From: Persicimonas caeni
GTDB taxonomy: Bacteria > Myxococcota_A > Bradymonadia > Bradymonadales > Bradymonadaceae
Length of the DNA: 64,000 nt
Direction: 5' to 3'
Assembly (NCBI RefSeq): GCF_006517175.1
Contig: NZ_CP041186.1
Coordinates: 4,801,074-4,865,073 of the forward strand
The notes beneath the pieces are model-generated. The model made no database searches, was not told the origin of the DNA, and worked only from the letters and a program-made list of their open reading frames with translations. Within the stretch, counting starts at the first letter, position 1, and every line of letters begins with the position of its first letter. The position numbers and the translations under genes were made by a program. This document shows, piece after piece, positions 34,976 to 44,256 of the stretch.

Positions 34976-36505
34976 ATGAATCCCGAGCATCAACCTGCAT
35001 CGGCCTCCGATGAGGCATGGCGGCGCTTCTGCGAGGAGTGGCGCCGCGCTGACGAGGCGCTGGAGTCGCTTCCCTATTGCAGCGTGTCGCTCACTCCCTG
35101 GGGCCTCGAGATTCACCGGGCGAGGTTTCGGTCGGGTCGCGCCGTCTACATTTTTCTGGGGCTGCTGGTCGCCTTGGGGCTGGCGGTCGCCCTGGCGCCC
35201 GGTGTGCTCGGTTTTTTGGCGCCATTCGTGCTCGTGGCCGGCCTGATGGCCTACCGCGACACGTTCGGGGCGCGCGCCGAGCGCCTGATGGTCGACTCCG
35301 ACGCTGTCACCGTCGAGCGTCTTCGCAAGGGGAAGGTCGACGAGCGCGTGCAGTTCTCCGTCGAGTCGATGTATCTGCCCACCGCGCGCGTTCACCGTGA
35401 AGAGTTCTTCCAACGAGCGTTGGCTGATGACAAGCTCTCCGAGAAGGAGGTGCGTGAGCAGATGGGGCAACCCGGGGTGCACCTTTGCGACGTCCATGGC
35501 CAACGTGTCGTGTTCGGCGGCGATCTGGCTGTTCGGTACGAAGAGCCGTTGATGGGCACGAAGAATCACCAGGCCGAGATCGAGTGGCTGGCCGCCAAGA
35601 TCGGTGCCTACCTCGAGTTGATGCGCGGGGCGTACGAACCAGACGCGCAGGTCACCGTGGAGCGGGCGCCGGCCTATGCCGAGGTGGACGCCTGGCTCGA
35701 AGAATTCGACTCGCCCGTGCCCCTCGAACATCAGGTCCGGGAGCGTTTGTCGAACGCTGAAACCTATGATTTTTTGCGTCCGCTCTACGCCGGTGCGTCC
35801 ATCGAGGCGCCCGCCGATACGGCGATCGAGCGAACTGAGGATCGTGACTCAACGCGCTTCGAACTCCCCAGAGTAGGCGTTCGCGGCTCTGCGCGTCGCG
35901 CCGTCACGACGACACTATTCTCTAATCTGTTGATGGGAGGGCTGCTCGGCTTTTCGACCATCGCGGGCGTCGGCATCTTGGGGCCGCCCTGGGAGAATTT
36001 CGGGGCGGCTTGGGTGGTGCTGAGCCTCTTTCTGGCCATGCTCGTCGCGCTGTCGGCCATCTCGGTCGACCAGGGCCGGCGCGCGCTCCAGGCGGCGTTC
36101 GGGCGTGAGCGCATTGTGCTCGACGCGAGCGGGCTGAGCTTCGAGCGCTCGGTGCTCGGCTGGCGGAGCGTCGACTTTATCCCGGTCGACAAGCTCGAGG
36201 GGGTCGACGTCGTCGCCGACGTCTATTTGGGGAACAACGACGGCACCCACAACGTGTCGAGCTACGCGCTGTTGGTCTACAGCTTCGACGCCGAACCGTT
36301 GCGGGTTGCTCCCGGGCGATCTAAAGAGGATTTGTTGTGGCTCGCCTCGCAGATTCGCGACTTTATCGAAGCCGAAAACGGCGCGGTCGGCGTCGAGTAT
36401 GTGCTCGATTTGTCGGCGGACGAGGTCGAGGCGTCGGCCGAAGTCGGGTCCGTCAACGAGGAGACCCACGAAAAGGTCGCGGCTAAAGAGACCGTCGGAG
36501 TCTGA
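34976..36505 (+). CDS. Membrane protein of unknown function, four helices
   Basis: The ATG at 34976 (MNPEHQPASASDEAWRRF) gives 509 residues; upstream in-frame ATGs exist but lie in the remnant/repeat region, and no start has a strong ribosome binding site. Two hydrophobic helices lie at about 55-90 and two more at about 320-370. Soluble parts after each pair begin with the same kind of strand-rich segment (AERLMVDSDAVTVERLRKGK and RERIVLDASGLSFERSVLGW), suggesting an internal duplication. No catalytic motif is recognised. Confidence 0.7.
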   Translation: MNPEHQPASASDEAWRRFCEEWRRADEALESLPYCSVSLTPWGLEIHRARFRSGRAVYIFLGLLVALGLAVALAPGVLGFLAPFVLVAGLMAYRDTFGARAERLMVDSDAVTVERLRKGKVDERVQFSVESMYLPTARVHREEFFQRALADDKLSEKEVREQMGQPGVHLCDVHGQRVVFGGDLAVRYEEPLMGTKNHQAEIEWLAAKIGAYLELMRGAYEPDAQVTVERAPAYAEVDAWLEEFDSPVPLEHQVRERLSNAETYDFLRPLYAGASIEAPADTAIERTEDRDSTRFELPRVGVRGSARRAVTTTLFSNLLMGGLLGFSTIAGVGILGPPWENFGAAWVVLSLFLAMLVALSAISVDQGRRALQAAFGRERIVLDASGLSFERSVLGWRSVDFIPVDKLEGVDVVADVYLGNNDGTHNVSSYALLVYSFDAEPLRVAPGRSKEDLLWLASQIRDFIEAENGAVGVEYVLDLSADEVEASAEVGSVNEETHEKVAAKETVGV

Positions 36506-36512
36506 AGCACTT

Positions 36513-36534
36513 ACACGGTATCAGACACCATGTG
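36513..36534. repeat. REP-like element
   Basis: ACACGGTATCAGACACCATGTG is an 8-9 bp-armed imperfect palindrome, eight bases after the stop of the membrane protein gene. Confidence 0.7.
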
Positions 36535-36647
36535 ACAGCATTCTTGAACCGGAACGGGGTCGAGTCCCATCATACAAACGCCCGAGGGTTCACAAGCGCC
36601 CCACGGCTTGTCTCAATGTAATGCCACACCCAACTGGAGTACCGAAG

Positions 36648-37490
36648 ATGAGTGACGACACATATACCCCCCCGAAAGTCTGGGAACCCACCGAAAGCGG
36701 CGGCGAGTTCGCCTCCATCAACCGACCGACGGCCGGGCCGCGCTACGAGGAAGAGTTGCCGGTCGGCGAGCATACTCTGCAGTTGTACTCGCTGGCGACG
36801 CCCAACGGTCAGAAGGTGACGATCCTGCTCGAGGAGTTGCTCGAGGCGGGCTTTGAGGGGGCCGAGTACGATGCCTGGCCCGTTAATATCCTCGAAGGGG
36901 ATCAGTTCTCGACGGGCTTCGTCGAAATCAACCCGAACTCGAAGATCCCGGCGATGGTCGACCACAGCTACGACCCGCCCCAGCGAGTCTTCGAATCGGG
37001 GTCGATTCTGCTGTACCTCGCCGAAAAATTCGGGGCCTTCTTGCCCGAGGACCACGGGGCGCGCACCGAGGCGCTCTCTTGGCTCTTCTGGCAGATGGGC
37101 AGCGCTCCGTACCTGGGCGGCGGCTTCGGCCACTTCTTCCAGTACGCTCCGGTGCGGCTCAAGTACCCCATCGACCGATTCGCGATGGAGACAAAGCGTC
37201 AGCTCGACGTGCTCGACAAGCGCCTGGCGGAGAACGCCTACATGGCCGGCGAGGAGTATTCGATCGCCGACATGGCTATTTGGCCGTGGTACGGCAAGCT
37301 GGTGCGTGACGAGATCTACGACAACGCCGGCGAGTTCTTGTCGGTGCACGAGTACGAGTGCGTGCGACGCTGGGCGGACGCGATCGCCGATCGCCCCGCG
37401 GTCATCCGCGGCGAGCGCGTCAACCGCACCTGGGGCGACGAGTCCGAGCAGGTGCCCGAGCGCCACGACGCCTCGGACTTCGACGAGTAA
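36648..37490 (+). CDS. Glutathione transferase, YghU-type disulfide-bond oxidoreductase
   Basis: 280 residues, near the 288 of E. coli YghU. The thioredoxin-like N-domain starts HTLQLYSLATPNGQKVTILLEEL (residues 41-63), including the TPNG signature of the Nu-class, with NPNSKIPAMVDH and ESGSILLYLAEK for glutathione binding. The all-helical C-domain contains GEEYSIADMAIWPWYG. Family members use two GSH molecules as a disulfide reductase or peroxidase in the cytoplasm. GGAG lies 8 bases before the ATG. A haloalkane dehalogenase follows 93 bases downstream. Confidence 0.9.
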   Translation: MSDDTYTPPKVWEPTESGGEFASINRPTAGPRYEEELPVGEHTLQLYSLATPNGQKVTILLEELLEAGFEGAEYDAWPVNILEGDQFSTGFVEINPNSKIPAMVDHSYDPPQRVFESGSILLYLAEKFGAFLPEDHGARTEALSWLFWQMGSAPYLGGGFGHFFQYAPVRLKYPIDRFAMETKRQLDVLDKRLAENAYMAGEEYSIADMAIWPWYGKLVRDEIYDNAGEFLSVHEYECVRRWADAIADRPAVIRGERVNRTWGDESEQVPERHDASDFDE

Positions 37491-37583
37491 TCGGTCCAAG
37501 CGTGAATCGAGCGCGTTCGTGATTACCCTGTGGGCACTTCAATGTGTCGATAATCAAGTAATCACTGACTGTGGAGCCCAAAG

Positions 37584-38486
37584 ATGGATGCCAAACGCAC
37601 GCCCGACGATCGCTTCGACAACCTCGCCGATTTCCCCTACGAGCCCCAGTATGTCGACGTCGACGACGGTGACGGCGGCACGTTGCGCATGGCCTACGTC
37701 GATGAGGGCGAGCGCGACGCGCCGCCGGTGTTGATGCTGCATGGCGAGCCGACCTGGTCGTATTTGTACCGCAAGATGATTCCGCTCTTCGTGGACGCGG
37801 GATATCGGGCGGTGGCGCCCGACCTGGTCGGTTTTGGGCGTTCGGACAAGCCGACGAGCCGCGACGACTACAGCTATGCGCGCTACGTCGACTGGACGCG
37901 CCAATTCGTCGAGAAGGCCCGCCTCGAAGACATCCACTTGGTGTGTCAGGACTGGGGCGGGCTGATCGGGCTTCGGCTCGTGGCCGACATGCCCGAGCGT
38001 TTCGCGAAGGTCGTGGCGGCGAACACCTTTCTTCCCACCGGCGACGAGCCGCTGCCGGACGCCTTTTTCAAGTGGCGCGACCTGTCGCAGAGCATGGACG
38101 ACCTCGACGCGGGCGCGGTGGTCGACCTCGGCACCGTCGGCGAGCTCTCCGAAGATGCGATGGCGGCGTATCGCGCGCCGTTTCCGGACACATCTTACCA
38201 GGCGGCTGCGCACGTCTTCCCGATGCTCGTGCCGACCTCACCCGACGACCCCGCCTCGGAGGCCAACCGCGAGGCATGGGACACGTTGCAGCAATTCGAA
38301 AAACCGTTCCTGACGCTCTTTGGCGACTCCGACCCGATCATGCGCGGCGCCGACGTCATCTTCCAGGACATCATCCCCGGCGCCAAAGGCCAGCCGCACG
38401 GCACGATCGAAGGCGCGGGCCACTTCATCCAGGAGGATAAGGGTGAGGAGTTGGCGCGCCGGTCGGTCGAGTTTTTTCGCGGCTGA
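37584..38486 (+). CDS. Haloalkane dehalogenase (alpha/beta hydrolase)
   Basis: 300 residues; hydrolyses carbon-halogen bonds of haloalkanes to alcohols. HGEPTW at 53-58 is the oxyanion motif. The nucleophile is D123 in CQDWGG with the halide-binding W124 next to it, and a second candidate halide Trp is W164. The acid is D250 (FGDSDPI) and the base H280 (GAGHFIQ). This arrangement, with the acid after strand 7, is that of the HLD-I/DhlA-like subfamily. Substrate range is not predictable; a different hydrolase reaction is possible but the Asp-Trp pair is specific. It is followed by a tandem REP-like array. Confidence 0.88.
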   Translation: MDAKRTPDDRFDNLADFPYEPQYVDVDDGDGGTLRMAYVDEGERDAPPVLMLHGEPTWSYLYRKMIPLFVDAGYRAVAPDLVGFGRSDKPTSRDDYSYARYVDWTRQFVEKARLEDIHLVCQDWGGLIGLRLVADMPERFAKVVAANTFLPTGDEPLPDAFFKWRDLSQSMDDLDAGAVVDLGTVGELSEDAMAAYRAPFPDTSYQAAAHVFPMLVPTSPDDPASEANREAWDTLQQFEKPFLTLFGDSDPIMRGADVIFQDIIPGAKGQPHGTIEGAGHFIQEDKGEELARRSVEFFRG

Positions 38487-38500
38487 ATCGGCCGCTGAAA

Positions 38501-38548
38501 CGGTATCAGACACCGTGTGCGGCCCGGTATCAGGCACCGTGTGCGGCC
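38501..38548. repeat. Tandem REP-like array, 24-bp units
   Basis: CGGTATCAGACACCGTGTGCGGCC (38501-38524) is followed by the same sequence with one change (38525-38548), and a third decayed unit extends to about 38571. The array lies between the convergent haloalkane dehalogenase and E2 genes. Confidence 0.8.
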
Positions 38549-38573
38549 CGTAGGACGGCACCGCGTCATCCCA

Positions 38574-39353
38574 CTAGGGAAGGGCTTCGCCCGCTTCGAC
38601 AATCTCGACGAATCGCTGGGCGAAGCGGGCGGCCGGGGCGCCGTCGACGACGTCGTGGTCGAAGTCGAGGGTGACGTGCAAGATCTCGCGCGGCTCGACC
38701 TTTCCGTCGACGAACCCTGGCTTGGTGGCGATGCCGCCGACGGTGATTCCGAGGGTGTGGGTGGGCAGGGCGAGCCCCCAACCGGCCCCGCTGCCGAACA
38801 TGCCCACGGAGGTCAGCACGACCGTGCCCTTGAGCTTTTTGGTCAGCCGGGGGCTCTTGTCGACGAGGCGCAGGAACAGCCGGCGCAAGAAGCCGGGGGC
38901 CGCCGAGATCGCCATCAGGCGCTTGACGTTCTTCTCGCGAGTCGGCTGCTCCTGCACGTCGCGAATCTCGGCGTGAATCTGTCGGACCGACTTTTTGTTC
39001 GCCGCGCGCACGATATGCCCCACCGGAAATCTCTTTCCGTCCCGCTCGACCTCGATCATCGTCGAGATGTCGACGTCGTCGTACACCACCAGCCGGCCTC
39101 GCCAGTCGCGACAGGCGTGCACCTCCTTGTGGGCGTCGATGGCCTCTCCCGCACACGCCGCTAGGTACCCCGTAAACGAGAGTGACTCGCCGGTCTTCTC
39201 TCGGTGGGCGCGGATCTTCTGGCGCGGCTCGGTGACGTCGATCTCGAGCAGGCCGCGGATGACGGGTCGGTCTTTGACGACCCGGCCGACGTCGGTGACC
39301 AGGCGTCGCGCTCTTGGAAACGGGATGATCTGATGTGGTGCGTCGTTGCCCAT
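38574..39353 (-). CDS. Stand-alone 2-oxoacid dehydrogenase E2-type acyltransferase domain
   Basis: The ATG at 39353 with GGAG upstream gives 259 residues. The fold matches the catalytic domain of dihydrolipoamide acyltransferases: SLSFTGYLAACAGEAIDAHK near residue 60, and the C-terminal DFDHDVVDGAPAARF carrying the catalytic His and the HxxxDG motif. Lipoyl and subunit-binding domains are absent. Such lone domains could be chloramphenicol-acetyltransferase-like acyltransferases acting on an unknown substrate. It is divergent from a lipoprotein gene. Confidence 0.82.
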   Translation of the reverse strand: MGNDAPHQIIPFPRARRLVTDVGRVVKDRPVIRGLLEIDVTEPRQKIRAHREKTGESLSFTGYLAACAGEAIDAHKEVHACRDWRGRLVVYDDVDISTMIEVERDGKRFPVGHIVRAANKKSVRQIHAEIRDVQEQPTREKNVKRLMAISAAPGFLRRLFLRLVDKSPRLTKKLKGTVVLTSVGMFGSGAGWGLALPTHTLGITVGGIATKPGFVDGKVEPREILHVTLDFDHDVVDGAPAARFAQRFVEIVEAGEALP

Positions 39354-39455
39354 GAGGGCTCCTGTTTGCTTCTCCTTGGCGTGGGCGGTCAATGTAGGCA
39401 ACGGCGCGAAGCCGCCAAGTAGCGGATGCCGGGGATGCAGCGGCACCCTGAGGAC

Positions 39456-39483
39456 TTGCAAGCTCGCGAGGAGGGTGGATAAT
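39456..39483 (+). promoter_or_regulatory. Sigma-70-type promoter of a Cys-rich lipoprotein gene
   Basis: TTGCAA (39456-39461) and GATAAT (39478-39483) are separated by 16 bp and lie 32 bases before the ATG at 39515, with a GGAG ribosome binding site between. Confidence 0.6.
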
Positions 39484-39514
39484 GGCAGGCCTTCGACCCT
39501 GCTGGAGATTGTGT

Positions 39515-40231
39515 ATGTATCGCTTTTTGTTGCTTATCGTTCTCTGTCTCTCCCTGCTCGCGACGGCCTGCGACGACGACTCGACCAACACCGGTGGCAA
39601 CAACGCCGACGACACCGGCGTCGCTGCGGACACGTCCGATACGACCGACACTTCGGCGGCCGATGCTTCTGCGACCGACTCGGGCGCCGACGTCGACCCG
39701 TCTGATGCCTCGTCGGAGGATGCGTCCGACGATGCCTCGCAAGACGTCGCCGAAGACGCGGCCACCGAAGACGCCTCGCAAGACGTCACCGAAGATGTCG
39801 CCCAGCAAGACACCGGCTCGGGCGAAGATACGGGCGCCGACCCGTACGCCGGCCGCCCCCTGGGCCAATGCACGACCGACTCCGATTGCCCCGACAGCAC
39901 CCTCGGCGCGAGCTGCTCGGAGGGGCTTCCCGGCGGCGCGTGCATGGGCTGCGGCGAAGACACCCACTGCCCCACGGGCGCGACCTGCTCGCAGTTCGGC
40001 GTGTGCACCTGGGACTGCACTGTCGATGAGGACTGCGCGCCGGGGCTCGAGTGCACCAGCGGCGGGCGCTGCGCGGCGATGCGCTGCACCAACGGTCAGT
40101 GCCCCGTGGCGCTATTCGGCTGCAACGACTCCGATCGCTGCGCCCGTGTCGAGTGCACCGGGGACCCGTCGGTCTGCCCCGACGGCACCACCTGCACCGA
40201 CGGTTGGTGCATCGAAGACCGCTCGCTGTAA
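39515..40231 (+). CDS. Cys-rich lipoprotein with acidic linker
   Basis: The ATG at 39515 (MYRFLLLIVLCLSLLATAC) gives 238 residues with a lipobox Cys19. A 95-residue Asp/Ala/Ser/Thr-rich disordered linker follows (about 20-115), then four or five Cys modules such as CTTDSDCPDSTLGASC and CTVDEDCAPGLEC. It is of the same general type as the lipoproteins at 13.6-16.7 kb. The function is unknown; it is probably surface-exposed. Confidence 0.8.
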   Translation: MYRFLLLIVLCLSLLATACDDDSTNTGGNNADDTGVAADTSDTTDTSAADASATDSGADVDPSDASSEDASDDASQDVAEDAATEDASQDVTEDVAQQDTGSGEDTGADPYAGRPLGQCTTDSDCPDSTLGASCSEGLPGGACMGCGEDTHCPTGATCSQFGVCTWDCTVDEDCAPGLECTSGGRCAAMRCTNGQCPVALFGCNDSDRCARVECTGDPSVCPDGTTCTDGWCIEDRSL

Positions 40232-40257
40232 CGCCGGCTCGGCCCGAGGACACACCC

Positions 40258-40800
40258 ATGTTTAGCTTTCGCATCGACGACCATCTCGAGCTTCGCCTCC
40301 ACGAAGAGCACCACGCCGAGGCGCTCTACGAGGTCATCGAGCAGAACCGCGAGCATATCGGCCAGTGGCTCCCCTTCGTCGACTGGACCGACGGGCCCGA
40401 CGATACGCTCGAGTTTATCCGCGGCGCGCGCAAGCGCTGGGCCGAAGGGCGCGCGGTTCCCACGAGCATCTGGCTCGACGGCCAGCTCGTGGGGACTATC
40501 GGCTTCGTGAACATGAACCGGGAGCAAAAACGCGCCGAGATCGGCTACTGGCTCGCCGCCGAGCACCAGGGCAAGGGCATCGTCACCCGGGCGACGCGGG
40601 CGCTGGTCGACTACGGGTTCGCCGAGCTCGGGCTCTATCGCATCGAGGTTCGCTGCGAGCCTTCGAACGAGCGCAGCTTCGGGGTGCCCGAGCGCCTCGG
40701 CTTTACGTTCGAGGGCGTGGCGCGCGGCTACGCGACCTTTCGCGACCGGCAGATCGATCACCGCGTCTACAGCATCCTGCGCGACGAATGGGACGGGTAA
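40258..40800 (+). CDS. GNAT N-acetyltransferase, RimL-like
   Basis: 180 residues. The acetyl-CoA site motif EIGYWLAAEHQGKGIVTRATRALVDYGF is near residues 95-122 (the Q-x-x-G-K/R-G turn), and the C-terminal VRCEPSNERSFGVPERLGFTFEG is typical of the RimJ/RimL branch. These enzymes acetylate N-termini or small molecules such as antibiotics; the substrate here is not known. It starts 26 bases after the preceding lipoprotein gene. Confidence 0.88.
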   Translation: MFSFRIDDHLELRLHEEHHAEALYEVIEQNREHIGQWLPFVDWTDGPDDTLEFIRGARKRWAEGRAVPTSIWLDGQLVGTIGFVNMNREQKRAEIGYWLAAEHQGKGIVTRATRALVDYGFAELGLYRIEVRCEPSNERSFGVPERLGFTFEGVARGYATFRDRQIDHRVYSILRDEWDG

Positions 40801-40876
40801 GACGATGTCGCAGATGTCGGGGATGCAAAGGATGAAGCTGAATCCGCTCTATCAACTTCATTCGCGTCATCCCCCA

Positions 40877-41668
40877 TCATCGAGTTTCATCCGCCCAGGC
40901 TGCGAAGATGCGCGCGAACTGCGCGCGCCAATTGGGCGGGAAGCGATGGCCGCCGTCGTGCTCGATGATCTCTACGGGCAGCTGACTCTTCGTGAGCAGG
41001 TCGCGCGTGGCGAAGAATGAGTCGCGGTAGCGCGCCTTTTCGGCGCGGCCGCCGATGACTACGAAGTCGCGGCGCACCTCGGGCTCGACGACCGCGTCGG
41101 GCGCGGGCGTCCAGCCGGCCGGCGAGATGGCGAGCACGCCACGGTAGGCGTCGGGGTATTTCGCAGCGAGGTGGACTGAGTGCATCGCGCCCTGTGAGAA
41201 GCCGGCGAGCCACAGGCGACCGGTGTCGAGCTTTCCGTCCTTGGCCTCGGCCAACTTGCCCACCACCCCCTGTAAGTAGGCATGGGTGTGCTCGGGCTCT
41301 CCTTGTTTCCAGTGATAGTGACCCTCGCCACGCTCGAAGGGCGCCGGCAGGCTGATCGCGGCGATGCCTTCGGCGGCGGCGAGTCGGCCGACGGGGACGA
41401 AGTCGCGTTGGCTCGACCGGTAGCCGTGCAGCATTACCAGCGTGGGCCAGCCGCCGTCGGGCGATTCGCCGTCGGGCAGCAAGACGACTGGGGCGACGGG
41501 GGGCTGTACGTCGGGCGTTGGGTCAGCCTCGGCTTGTTGGGCAGGGGACGATGCCGGGGATGGTGCGGGCGTATCAGCTTGCTGGACGGACTGCGCGGGC
41601 CGGCTCTCACACGCCGCGCACATCAGCAGGGCCAACAGAATGCAACTCAACTTGGTCGGGTACTGCAT
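40877..41668 (-). CDS. Esterase/phospholipase-like lipoprotein (alpha/beta hydrolase)
   Basis: 263 residues with signal MQYPTKLSCILLALLMCAAC (lipobox), a Pro/Ala-rich linker to about 60, then a carboxylesterase-type hydrolase domain. HGYRSS (80-85) forms the oxyanion turn, GFSQG holds the nucleophilic Ser near 156, and HDGGHRFP supplies the His near 243. The domain resembles YpfH/phospholipase-carboxylesterase enzymes. It is predicted to act at the outer membrane. The next gene on this strand lies 39 bases upstream, possibly co-transcribed. Confidence 0.83.
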   Translation of the reverse strand: MQYPTKLSCILLALLMCAACESRPAQSVQQADTPAPSPASSPAQQAEADPTPDVQPPVAPVVLLPDGESPDGGWPTLVMLHGYRSSQRDFVPVGRLAAAEGIAAISLPAPFERGEGHYHWKQGEPEHTHAYLQGVVGKLAEAKDGKLDTGRLWLAGFSQGAMHSVHLAAKYPDAYRGVLAISPAGWTPAPDAVVEPEVRRDFVVIGGRAEKARYRDSFFATRDLLTKSQLPVEIIEHDGGHRFPPNWRAQFARIFAAWADETR

Positions 41669-41707
41669 GAAACTCTCGGGGGATACGGCCTGTAAACGTG
41701 GCGAGGC

Positions 41708-42721
41708 TCAGTGCTTCGCCAACCTCTTGAAACGTCGCGGGCTCCACCCCTGCATGATCGTGTCGCCGTCGATGCGGAAGGTGGGGACGGCGCCCGGTTT
41801 GGCGCCCTTGCTCTTGGCAAATTTGACCATCTCGGCCTTGGCCATCTTCGACTCGTCGATGTTCACGAGGCGATAGGGCACCTTGTACTCGTCGAGCCAC
41901 TTTTTAGCGCGCCGGCACACCCCGCACCAGTGCGCGTAGTACATGGTGACCGGCTTCCATCCGTGTGCGCCGGCGACGGGGCGGGTGCGCGCGCCGGTCG
42001 AGGGGCGGCTTCTTGCGTTTCCGTTGATGCGGTTGATCCGGATGGCCGAGCCGCCGCCCGACGAGGTCGCCGTGCCTGTATGGCTGGTGATCTCGGTGTC
42101 GGCGAAGAGCTCGATCGCTTCGCCCTTCATGTCGAGCTCTTTGACGTGCGCGGGCATCTTCTCGTCGGACCCAGCGCGGCCGGCTCGCCGGTGGCCAGAC
42201 GCGCGGCTCTTTTTGCGCACGAGCCCCGCGCGGCTGTCCTCGTCCTCGCCCACGCCGGCCATCAGGTGGACCGTGTCGCGCACCGCCAGCCCACGCAGCG
42301 CGGCCTGCTCGCCGGTGGCCAGGCGCGCGCCCACATAGTCGGCCGAGCGAAGCGTGGCGGTCGTCGAGTCGCCGGGCGCCGCGTCGACCAGGTCGGCCAC
42401 GTAGTAGCGCTCGGCGAGCTCGGGGGTCTTGCCGTTGACGTGCACGACGACCGCCGCGCGCTCGGCCAGCGGGATGCGCGCGAGCTTGTCGGCGCCGTGC
42501 AGCCGACCGTCTTGCATGAGCGTACCGTAGAAGACGCCGTCGCCGTCGACCTCGAAGTCGACCGCCTCGGCCGGCGCGGCTTGCTCGGCGGTCGCCCGCG
42601 GCTCGTCGCCCAGAAGCTCGCGGGCGCGCTCGCAGCCGACGGACCCCAGACTGGTCGCGAGCGCGAGTAGGGACAAGAGCGCGGCGCGCGCAAGCAATGG
42701 GCGGTTTGTTCGAGACTTCAT
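41708..42721 (-). CDS. Lipoprotein with C-terminal glutaredoxin-like domain
   Basis: The ATG at 42721 with GGAGGG upstream gives 337 residues. The signal peptide ends LGSVGC (lipobox near Cys30). The central part (about 35-255) is of unknown fold. The C-terminal 80 residues (VTMYYAHWCGVCRRAKKWLD and GAVPTFRIDGDTIMQGW) form a thioredoxin-fold glutaredoxin with a CGVC active site and the cis-Pro (VPTF). A lipidated glutaredoxin would act in the periplasm or at the outer membrane, where it could rearrange the disulfides of the many Cys-rich lipoproteins here; that link is inference. Confidence 0.82.
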   Translation of the reverse strand: MKSRTNRPLLARAALLSLLALATSLGSVGCERARELLGDEPRATAEQAAPAEAVDFEVDGDGVFYGTLMQDGRLHGADKLARIPLAERAAVVVHVNGKTPELAERYYVADLVDAAPGDSTTATLRSADYVGARLATGEQAALRGLAVRDTVHLMAGVGEDEDSRAGLVRKKSRASGHRRAGRAGSDEKMPAHVKELDMKGEAIELFADTEITSHTGTATSSGGGSAIRINRINGNARSRPSTGARTRPVAGAHGWKPVTMYYAHWCGVCRRAKKWLDEYKVPYRLVNIDESKMAKAEMVKFAKSKGAKPGAVPTFRIDGDTIMQGWSPRRFKRLAKH

Positions 42722-42760
42722 TTTTCCCTCCGGCGTTGTCGGGGCGAATGAGAGCACTCT

Positions 42761-42833
42761 ACACGGTATCAGACATCATGTGGAGCGCCGCAGAGGCCAG
42801 TATACGGTCGGCACACGGTATCAGACACCATGT
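42761..42833. repeat. Two REP-like elements
   Basis: ACACGGTATCAGACATCATGTG (42761-42782) and ACACGGTATCAGACACCATGT (42813-42833) are direct copies 52 bp apart in the space between the glutaredoxin-like gene and the OmpA-family gene terminator. Confidence 0.75.
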
Positions 42834-42842
42834 TGAGGCCTC

Positions 42843-42887
42843 AAAACGACGAGCCCCGCGCACCAGGAGGGTGGCGAGGCTCGTCGT
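42843..42887 (-). terminator. Rho-independent terminator of the OmpA-family gene
   Basis: On the minus strand ACGACGAGCC and GGCTCGTCGT form a 10-bp stem around a GC-rich 22-base loop and end in TTTT (AAAA at 42843-42846 on this strand). It lies 20 bases after the stop at 42907. Confidence 0.8.
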
Positions 42888-42906
42888 GAACAGGGGCAGG
42901 TTGGGA

Positions 42907-44255
<1,349 letters not shown>

Positions 44256-44256
<1 letters not shown>

